Position numbers and translations under genes: made by a program | In this document: in pieces, positions 6,894-11,672 of the stretch | How the letters are laid out: every line of letters starts with the position of its first letter | Numbering within the stretch: position 1 is the stretch's first letter | The notes under the pieces: generated by a model | Databases searched by the model: none | What the model was told of the DNA's origin: nothing | What the model saw: the letters and a program-made list of their open reading frames with translations, nothing else | NCBI GenBank assembly: GCA_046727435.1 | Contig: JBKPCR010000481.1 | Location: forward strand, 1 to 11,672 | Length of the DNA: 11,672 nucleotides | Origin: CAVPRW01 sp046727435 [NCBI: bacterium] | Lineage (GTDB): Bacteria > Tectomicrobia > Entotheonellia > J063 | Direction: 5' to 3'

Positions 6894-7018
6894 CTAAGGC
6901 AAACCCACGCTGCAACGCTGGACTCGACCATCGCAGTGCCGCTTATCGGGCTCAACCGGGAGGTTGCCTTTCAGGTTGGACAATATCCCGCGGTGTTGCA
7001 CCAGAAGAGGTTTGTTGG

Positions 7019-7047
7019 CTGACGGCTCGCCGATGGCGAGCCGTCAG
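7019..7047. terminator. Perfect 13-bp hairpin, possible terminator of the SMP-30-type gene
   Basis: CTGACGGCTCGCC (7019-7031) and GGCGAGCCGTCAG (7035-7047) are exact complements with a 3-base loop. After a two-to-four base mismatch, TTTG (7011-7014) and CAAA (7050-7053) extend the stem. It starts about 80 bases past the stop of the minus-strand gene ending at 7129. There is no T run on either strand, so it is not a standard intrinsic terminator; it may protect the 3' end of the mRNA or act in a factor-dependent way. Confidence 0.5.
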
Positions 7048-7128
7048 GGCAAATCGTAGCGCTGATCTAGCTGGGGATGGCAGGAGGAGTCACTGCGGTC
7101 ACTGCAGGGTGCATGCCGCCGTGGAAGC

Positions 7129-8040
7129 CTATCTGACCGGCGGCCAGATGATCCATCCACGTCGGCCCGTGTTGCGGACCCGCAAGAAGTGTCCGCCGCC
7201 GGTGGTGATATAAAGGGTGCGCTGGTCAGGGTCCCCGAACGTACAGTTGGTGGGAGAGTCCACCCCCGCTGGCATGGGGTGAGTCTCCAGGACACGGCCC
7301 TTGGGGTCCCAGATATAGATCATCGGCCCAGGACCGCTGGCATAGGAGCCCGCCGTGGCCACGATATTTCCGTCGGCGTCCAGGCACATGCCATCGATAC
7401 CCCGCTGCGGTCCGCGGTAGTCCTCGCCGAACTGATGCAGTACGATATATTGCCCCAGCGAGCCATCCGGAAGAATGTCGTAGGCCCTGAGCTCGCGGCG
7501 CTCGGCACCGGTCTGGATTATATAGAGGGTGCGCTGGTCAGGGGAGATCAGCAGGCCGTTGGTGCCAGTCGTGTCGGTGGTCATACGCTTGCATACCCAG
7601 GTACCGTCGGGCTGGGGATCGGCTCTCAGTATGGAGTTATGGTCCAGCACTTGCTTCTCGCTGGGATCGATATTGCCAGCGTTCCAGGGGTTACTGAACC
7701 AGATCCGCCCCTGACGGTCAATTGCCAGGTCGTTCGGGGTGTTGAGGGGCAGACCATCGAGCTTGTCCACGATGGTGGTGGTGCTTCCATCAGTGTCGAA
7801 GCGCACGATGGACCGTCCTCCGGAGCAGCAGCCGTACAGACGGCCTTCCAAGTCGAAGGCCAAACCATTCGTATGATTGGTGTTTTCGCGAAACACGGTA
7901 CACGTCCCGGTCGCCGGGTCATACCGCAAAATGCGGCTGGCCGGGATATGGGTGAACAGCACCGCCTCGCCATCCCAGGCGGGTCCTTCCGTTAAACGCG
8001 GGTTGAAGGGACCAGCCACTGATTCGAAATCCCATGCCAT
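7129..8040 (-). CDS. SMP-30/gluconolactonase-family beta-propeller hydrolase
   Basis: The 303-residue protein has the usual length and repeats of a six-bladed SMP-30/LRE propeller. The metal-binding residues of the family can be placed: Glu18 in LTEGPAWDG, Asn103 in NTPNDLAID, Asn161 in TGTNGLLISPD, and Asp216 in RGIDGMCLDADGN. Family members use one divalent metal to hydrolyse lactones such as gluconolactone, and some hydrolyse other esters; the substrate here is unknown. There is no signal peptide, so it is cytoplasmic. The start at 8040 is supported by TAGGAGGG just upstream. It lies 153 bases after the CoA-transferase gene in the same direction, with a palindromic repeat between them, and may share its transcript. 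A purely ligand-binding or non-lactonase role cannot be excluded. Confidence 0.88.
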   Translation of the reverse strand: MAWDFESVAGPFNPRLTEGPAWDGEAVLFTHIPASRILRYDPATGTCTVFRENTNHTNGLAFDLEGRLYGCCSGGRSIVRFDTDGSTTTIVDKLDGLPLNTPNDLAIDRQGRIWFSNPWNAGNIDPSEKQVLDHNSILRADPQPDGTWVCKRMTTDTTGTNGLLISPDQRTLYIIQTGAERRELRAYDILPDGSLGQYIVLHQFGEDYRGPQRGIDGMCLDADGNIVATAGSYASGPGPMIYIWDPKGRVLETHPMPAGVDSPTNCTFGDPDQRTLYITTGGGHFLRVRNTGRRGWIIWPPVR

Positions 8041-8100
8041 AGTACCCTCCTACAGATGGCTCTACAACTTTGCGCAAGAGCAAGGATAGTTACGTGTGTC

Positions 8101-8154
8101 TCCCCCTCACCGTCTCTTCTCCCCCATCGGAGCCATAGGGGAGGGCGAGGGGGA
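8101..8154 (+). repeat. C/G-rich intergenic palindromic repeat, copy C
   Basis: The outer stem TCCCCCTC (8101-8108) / GAGGGGGA (8147-8154) is perfect, and an inner stem CTCCCC (8119-8124) / GGGGAG (8138-8143) lies within it. The left part CCCCCTCACC is the same arm seen in the other copies, here in plus orientation. It sits between the CoA-transferase and SMP-30-type genes. Confidence 0.7.
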
Positions 8155-8193
8155 CAGTCAACGGCAAAATTCTCATCGGTTGCGCAATACTCA

Positions 8194-9396
8194 TCAACCA
8201 GGGACGGAGTCGTACTGGTCCCAGTTGCCGATCACGTCCTTGGCATACAGGTCAGCGATCTCTGCCGCAGAGTAGCCCAGCAGACCGCCCAGCACTTCCT
8301 CGTTGTGCTCGCCCACTTTGGGGGTTGAGCCCACAACGGCTGGTGTGCGGCTAAAATGCCAGAAGTCACCGGACACGGCCATGGTGCCGGCCAAGAAGTC
8401 AGGGACGTCTACCATCGCCCGACGCTCCCACGGATGGGGGTCTTCAGCCGCTTGCGCAATGGTATTCACCGGAGCCGCGGTCACATCGTGCAGGGTGAAG
8501 TGGGCAATGGCCTCTTTCATAGTCATATTGGCCATCAACTCCTGCAGCGCCGTGCGGACAACCTCAGCATTCTTGCTGCGCTCGTGGCGGGTGTTGAAGC
8601 GCGGGTCTTCTTGCCACTCGGGTTTCCCCAGAGCTTTGCACATCCGCGGCCAGTGGTGTTGGTCTCCGGCGGTAATCAACACCCAGCCATCTTTGCAAGG
8701 GAACATGTTCCCTGCACTGTCCCGTCTGGGTTGGACGCCGGCGCCGTGGTAGGCGCTGATGGGGATCTCGGTATAGCTATAGCCCGTATCCGCCAGACAG
8801 ACGTCGATGGTCTGGCCCTGTCCAGAGATATCGCGCTCGCGCAGGGCGGCCAGCGTGCCAATGGAGGCATGCAGCGCCGTGGTGCGATCAATGATCGGCA
8901 CACCAGCGCGAATGGGCGGCATGCCTTCCTCGCCGGTGACCATCGCAACGCCGGCCATGGTCTGGCCGATCGGATCATAGCCGATTTGTTCGCGATAGGG
9001 GCCAAACTGGCCGTACGCGGACACATTCACCATGATAATGCGCGGGTTCAGGCCCTTCAGCACGTCGTACCCGAAGCCCATTTTTTCGATGGTGCCGGGC
9101 CGGAAGTTTTGCAGCAGCACATCGGAAATTTTCACCAGTTTGCGCAGGGCTTCCTTGCCATCCTCCTTGCGCAGGTCCATGCTGACGCTTTTCTTGCCGC
9201 TATTGTACTGCACCCAGTAGGCGCTCTGCTTGCGAACCCACGGCGCGTGGTACCGAGTCTCCTCACCACCCAAGCGCTCGATCTTGATCACTTCTGCACC
9301 CAAGCGCGCAAGCACCTGGGCACACCGGGGTCCCGCCTGATGACGGCCAAGATCGATGACACGAATACCTTCCAACGGCCCTTTGAGCTCTGCCAT
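8194..9396 (-). CDS. CaiB/BaiF family (family III) CoA-transferase
   Basis: This 400-residue cytoplasmic enzyme has the family's usual length. The N-terminal block GIRVIDLGRHQAGPRCAQVLARLGA, with GAEVIKIE after it, is typical, as are LLQNFRPGTIEKMGFGYD, LNPRIIMVNVSAYGQFGP and the region around the catalytic Asp170 (GVPIIDRTTALHA). Family III enzymes move CoA between carboxylic acids through an aspartyl-CoA intermediate; the acids used here cannot be told from sequence. They act in carnitine, oxalate, bile acid and aromatic acid pathways, among others. ATG 9396 is chosen because AGGAG (9405-9409) is 8 bases upstream; the GTG at 9405 overlaps that site and is unlikely. It is the first gene of a probable pair with the SMP-30-type gene. 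The Rieske oxygenase on the far side of the Uma2 gene may belong to the same catabolic neighbourhood. Confidence 0.92.
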   Translation of the reverse strand: MAELKGPLEGIRVIDLGRHQAGPRCAQVLARLGAEVIKIERLGGEETRYHAPWVRKQSAYWVQYNSGKKSVSMDLRKEDGKEALRKLVKISDVLLQNFRPGTIEKMGFGYDVLKGLNPRIIMVNVSAYGQFGPYREQIGYDPIGQTMAGVAMVTGEEGMPPIRAGVPIIDRTTALHASIGTLAALRERDISGQGQTIDVCLADTGYSYTEIPISAYHGAGVQPRRDSAGNMFPCKDGWVLITAGDQHHWPRMCKALGKPEWQEDPRFNTRHERSKNAEVVRTALQELMANMTMKEAIAHFTLHDVTAAPVNTIAQAAEDPHPWERRAMVDVPDFLAGTMAVSGDFWHFSRTPAVVGSTPKVGEHNEEVLGGLLGYSAAEIADLYAKDVIGNWDQYDSVPG

Positions 9397-9647
9397 GTGC
9401 GTCACTCCTATTTATCGCATGCGCCACGGTGAAAGTTGGGCCATTGTACGACGATGGTGGTCAAAGGGCAAGCTGGACGAGTGCACCCCCAGATCTTGGG
9501 GTTCGTAGCCGCAGTCAGAACTGGCTTTACACTGGATTTTGACGCACAGACATGGAGGGGGGGACAAATGTCATCTTATCACCGGATCACTTCGTCCGAC
9601 CGGCAGAGGGGGGAGGGGGAAGCGGCTTTGCTGACTCGCTATTATCC
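9397..9647. other. Intergenic region upstream of the CoA-transferase gene
   Basis: Apart from the promoter-like hexamers at 9443-9471 and a small 5-bp hairpin near 9487-9501 (CCCCA-GATCT-TGGGG), nothing recognisable was seen. A G-rich run (about 9555-9565) and another at 9606-9618 are low-complexity. No gene is supported. Confidence 0.5.
9443..9471 (-). promoter_or_regulatory. Predicted sigma-70-type promoter of the CoA-transferase gene
   Basis: On the minus strand TTGCCC (9466-9471, four of six consensus bases) and TACAAT (9443-9448, five of six) are separated by 17 bases. Transcription would start near 9436, leaving a leader of about 40 bases before the ATG at 9396. Confidence 0.45.
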
Positions 9648-10376
9648 TTAAGATGCTTCCGGTTCTCCGCGGAGGCGAGCCAGCTCAGCCCGCAACCGCT
9701 CCATCTCGGCCTCGGCGGCTTGCCGGGCTGCAGCTTCAGCTTGCCGCGCCTCAGCTTCAGCGCACCGGGCGGCGGCCTCGGTGCGGCGGGCCACCATCGC
9801 CTCTGCTGGTGTCAGCAGGCGCTCGCCGGTGGCCGGGTTGAATACTCGCAGGCGGCCATTCTCTAGCCGTAGCTCCAGGCCCAGGACCTGGCTGACAAAC
9901 CCGCCTTCGGCTTCAGGCAGTAACCGCTGATACTCGCCCTCCTGCAATCGATAGCCTTGCAGCGGCGGCCGCAGATACTCCCCTAGCGGATCATACAGAA
10001 AATATTCGTGCACCCCCAGCATGGCGTAGATCGCCCGCTTGGTGCCCAGGTCTTCCAGCCGCGACCCCCGCGAGGTGATCTCGAAGACTACAGCGGGCGC
10101 TTGGCCCTCGTCCCACAGCCGATAGGTCCGCCGCTCCCCCTTGGCCACCCCCTGCACCACGAAGACATCCGGCGCGACACAAGCTGCCGGATTCCCTTCT
10201 TCATAATATAGCAACATGTTCCCGGCTACGTACATCTGGGGATCATCGCGAAAGTGATCTCGCAGCGCCTCTCGCAGATAGATCAAGGCATCGATATGCA
10301 CATCCGTCTCGCCCATCGGCTTCCCATCGCTCTCCGGGTAGTGAATCTGTGTTGGGGCGGTGGTGATGCTATCCAT
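9648..10376 (-). CDS. Uma2-family endonuclease (PD-(D/E)XK fold) with Ala-rich coiled-coil tail
   Basis: The 242 residues split into a nuclease-like domain (about 25-185) and a helical tail. Motifs of the Uma2/DUF820 family are clear: APDVFVV with Asp70, VVFEITSRGSR with Glu99, Lys113 in GTKRAIYAMLGV, and HEYFLYDP at 123-130. Together they give the expected PD-(D/E)XK catalytic set. Tail residues 199-238 are built of heptad-like units rich in Ala, Glu and Arg (EAEARQA, EAAARQA) ending LRAELARLRGEPE, also seen in many cyanobacterial and Chloroflexota relatives. The family is often expanded in large genomes; some members may come from transposons and most have no proven role. The ATG at 10376 is preceded by AAGGAG, and a promoter candidate lies at 10417-10445. 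It stands alone and interrupts the catabolic genes. Confidence 0.9.
   Translation of the reverse strand: MDSITTAPTQIHYPESDGKPMGETDVHIDALIYLREALRDHFRDDPQMYVAGNMLLYYEEGNPAACVAPDVFVVQGVAKGERRTYRLWDEGQAPAVVFEITSRGSRLEDLGTKRAIYAMLGVHEYFLYDPLGEYLRPPLQGYRLQEGEYQRLLPEAEGGFVSQVLGLELRLENGRLRVFNPATGERLLTPAEAMVARRTEAAARCAEAEARQAEAAARQAAEAEMERLRAELARLRGEPEAS
9705..9795 (-). repeat. Degenerate 21-base tandem repeat coding for heptads in the Uma2 tail
   Basis: Units such as GCTTGCCGCGCCTCAGCTTCA recur at about 21-base spacing on the plus strand and encode seven-residue blocks (EAEARQA, EAAARQA, EAAARCA). Repeat slippage could change the length of the coiled-coil tail without breaking the frame. Confidence 0.5.
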
Positions 10377-10395
10377 GGGATCTCCTTCCCGCTCG

Positions 10396-10403
10396 TGACG
10401 TCA
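10396..10403. promoter_or_regulatory. 8-bp palindrome in the Uma2 leader
   Basis: TGACGTCA is a perfect palindrome located just after the predicted transcription start of the Uma2 gene. It could be a regulator site, though an 8-bp palindrome may well be chance. Confidence 0.15.
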
Positions 10404-10416
10404 ATCGTAGAATGCC

Positions 10417-10445
10417 ATAGTAACAGCGTGATGGGACACCGACAA
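10417..10445 (-). promoter_or_regulatory. Predicted sigma-70-type promoter of the Uma2 gene
   Basis: On the minus strand TTGTCG (10440-10445) and TACTAT (10417-10422) each match four of six consensus bases and are spaced by 17. The start of transcription would be near 10410, about 34 bases before the ATG. Confidence 0.4.
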
Positions 10446-10463
10446 GCAGAATGACAGGTGCGC

Positions 10464-10492
10464 TTGACTTCGCGCCAGGGTCCGCGTAGGGT
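10464..10492 (+). promoter_or_regulatory. Possible promoter of the Rieske oxygenase gene
   Basis: TTGACT (10464-10469) matches five of six -35 bases. At 17 bases follows TAGGGT (10487-10492), a poor -10 element matching three of six. The leader would be about 107 bases and include palindromic repeat copy D. Confidence 0.25.
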
Positions 10493-10530
10493 ACGGCCCA
10501 ACGACGTGGTCGAGACACAGTAGGGACCGG

Positions 10531-10560
10531 CGCCCTTGCCCCTCGCCCCCTGGGAAGGGA
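10531..10560 (+). repeat. C/G-rich intergenic palindromic repeat, copy D (diverged)
   Basis: CCCTT (10533-10537) and AAGGG (10555-10559) enclose a C-rich arm and CCCCCTGGG, the same order as in copies B2 and C, but the stem is short. It lies in the divergent gap before the Rieske gene. Confidence 0.4.
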
Positions 10561-10605
10561 GTGCCGCACACATCGAGCCAAAACCTCGCAAGGAGGATAG
10601 GCACC

Positions 10606-11672
10606 ATGGCAACGAGAGTCCCATTTCTCAACACGGCATACAGCGCGTATCACCACCGCGAATTCCCTCCAGAAGACACTGAGCTCACCCAGGTGGGACC
10701 AGGAACTCCTGGCGGCGAGTACTTACGGCGGTTTTGGCAGCCCATCATCACCTCGGCGGAAGTGCAAGACCTGCCGCGGCGTCTGCGCATCCTGGGTGAG
10801 GACCTCGTGGCGTTCCGTGATAAGAGCGGCGCCCTGGGCCTGTTAGAGCTGTACTGTCCCCATCGTGGCACCTCGCTGGAATTTGGTCTGGTCTGTGACA
10901 AGGGGCTGCGGTGTTGCTACCATGGTTGGCTGTTTGACGTCGACGGCAAGATCCTCGAGACGCCAGGGGAACCGGCGGACAGCACGTTGAAAGAACGCCT
11001 GTATCATGGTGCTTATCCGGTGCTTGAGTATAATGGACTGGTGTTCGCCTACATGGGACCACCGGACAAGCAGCCTGATTTCCCCATTTTCGACACCTTT
11101 GACCTGCCTGGCTATGAGCTCGTGGCTATCCCCGGCTATGTCTGGCCGTGCAACTGGCTGCAGGTGAAAGAAAACAGCATGGATCCGGCGCACCTGGCCT
11201 TCCTCCATACCCTCCCCGGCAGTACGGGATTTACGGTTGATCTCGCGGCCCTTGGCGAGTGGGACTTCGTAGAGACCTCGGCGGGGATGGTCTACATCGA
11301 CACGCGACGGCAAGGGGATCGGGTCTGGGTGCGCGTCGCCGACTTCATGCCCCCGAACATCCACCAGTTTCCACCGAACGCGGATCCGATGGCGCAACGG
11401 ACCTCCATCAATCGGCCGACAGCCACACGGTGGGCAGTTCCTCTCGATGATACCCACACCATGCAAATCGGCTTCAATCGTGCCCCTGAGGGGCGAGAAG
11501 CACGGCGGGGCGCCGGGTTTGGGCAGGACGGGAGTCGGCCCTATGAGGAGCGGCAGCGTATTCCCGGAGACTACGATGCGCAGGTGAGCATCCACGGGGG
11601 CATCGCCCGTCATAGCCTTGAACATCTCGCCTCCACTGACCGCGGCGTTATCATGTTGCGAAACATGATCCG
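10606..11672 (+). CDS. Rieske non-haem iron oxygenase, alpha-type subunit (C-terminus outside window)
   Basis: The frame stays open from ATG 10606 to the window edge, giving 355 codons. The N-terminal Rieske domain has CPH at 84-86 and, 16 residues later, CCYH at 103-106, the C-x-H/C-x2-H ligands of the [2Fe-2S] cluster, followed by GWLFD. The catalytic domain has ENSMDPAHLAFLH at 189-201, with bridging Asp193 and iron ligands His196 and His201. Asp345 in STDRGVIMLR is the probable third ligand by comparison with the dicamba monooxygenase/phthalate dioxygenase type. Such enzymes take electrons from a separate reductase and hydroxylate or demethylate aromatic or other hydrophobic substrates; the substrate is not readable. 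AAGGAGG lies 9 bases before the ATG. Family length (about 400-450) suggests most of the gene is present. It diverges from the Uma2 gene; no reductase is in view. Confidence 0.93.
   Translation, partial: MATRVPFLNTAYSAYHHREFPPEDTELTQVGPGTPGGEYLRRFWQPIITSAEVQDLPRRLRILGEDLVAFRDKSGALGLLELYCPHRGTSLEFGLVCDKGLRCCYHGWLFDVDGKILETPGEPADSTLKERLYHGAYPVLEYNGLVFAYMGPPDKQPDFPIFDTFDLPGYELVAIPGYVWPCNWLQVKENSMDPAHLAFLHTLPGSTGFTVDLAALGEWDFVETSAGMVYIDTRRQGDRVWVRVADFMPPNIHQFPPNADPMAQRTSINRPTATRWAVPLDDTHTMQIGFNRAPEGREARRGAGFGQDGSRPYEERQRIPGDYDAQVSIHGGIARHSLEHLASTDRGVIMLRNMI

Larger units (their letters stand above)
6741..7128. other. Intergenic region without a convincing gene
   Basis: These 388 bases separate the operon start from the end of the SMP-30-type gene. 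The right end of the operon (6741-6840) is AT-rich and should contain its promoter. Further out come GCACCT repeated with a 3-base spacer (6879-6893) and a perfect hairpin at 7019-7047. Short frames without stops exist, but none has a ribosome binding site or a recognisable product. Confidence 0.6.

Noticed and set aside
6930-7128. Short stop-free frames in the gap between the operon and the SMP-30-type gene
   Set aside because: They lack a start with a ribosome binding site and their translations match no family I know; GC-rich sequence alone explains them.
7189-7995. Long open frame on the plus strand (268 codons)
   Set aside because: It is antisense to the SMP-30-type gene, whose metal ligands and repeats are intact.
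8356-9432. Long open frame on the plus strand (358 codons)
   Set aside because: It is the reverse strand of the CoA-transferase gene and shows no family motif; it arises from GC-rich codon bias.
1-11672. CRISPR array, tRNA, rRNA, insertion sequence or integrase
   Set aside because: No regularly spaced repeats, no cloverleaf-like sequence and no transposase or integrase motif was seen on either strand.

Overview
The window is bacterial, moderately GC-rich, with short intergenic gaps and clear purine-rich ribosome binding sites. Signal peptides, OmpA-type peptidoglycan-binding domains and periplasmic-type binding proteins point to a cell with a periplasm. The mix of CaiB/BaiF CoA-transferase, SMP-30-type hydrolase, Rieske oxygenase and Uma2 endonuclease fits large-genome environmental lineages such as Tectomicrobia/Entotheonella-like bacteria. 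That placement is an impression from gene content and was not tested; there is no rRNA or tRNA in the window.

Region 1 (1-6740, minus strand, read right to left) is a probable six-gene operon. Its order is: a secreted binding-protein/OmpA fusion (5019-6740), a secreted von Willebrand A protein (4285-5001), a membrane-anchored binding-protein/OmpA fusion (2528-4090), a two-helix membrane protein with a long coiled coil (1580-2512), a PspA/IM30-like coiled-coil protein (636-1454), and a binding protein resembling the family found near urea carboxylase genes (1-564, cut by the window edge). Apart from the end of that last gene nothing is broken. The set combines periplasmic ligand binding, cell-wall anchoring, a metal-dependent adhesion domain and a membrane-remodelling-type protein. 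It looks more like an envelope sensing or maintenance system coupled to solute uptake than a plain ABC transporter. This is the most interesting part of the window; the joint function is inference.

Region 2 (6741-7128) has no convincing gene. It holds the AT-rich upstream region of the operon and a perfect 13-bp hairpin near the end of the next gene.

Region 3 (7129-9396, minus strand) is a CoA-transferase of the CaiB/BaiF family followed by an SMP-30/gluconolactonase-type beta-propeller, probably a small catabolic unit with a promoter near 9443-9471. Region 4 holds a Uma2-type endonuclease on the minus strand (9648-10376). Divergent from it is the first 355 codons of a Rieske non-haem iron oxygenase (10606 to the right edge), with all visible cofactor ligands intact.

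Short C-rich/G-rich palindromic repeats of one family lie in at least four intergenic gaps, including one inverted pair; they behave like REP/BIME-type elements.
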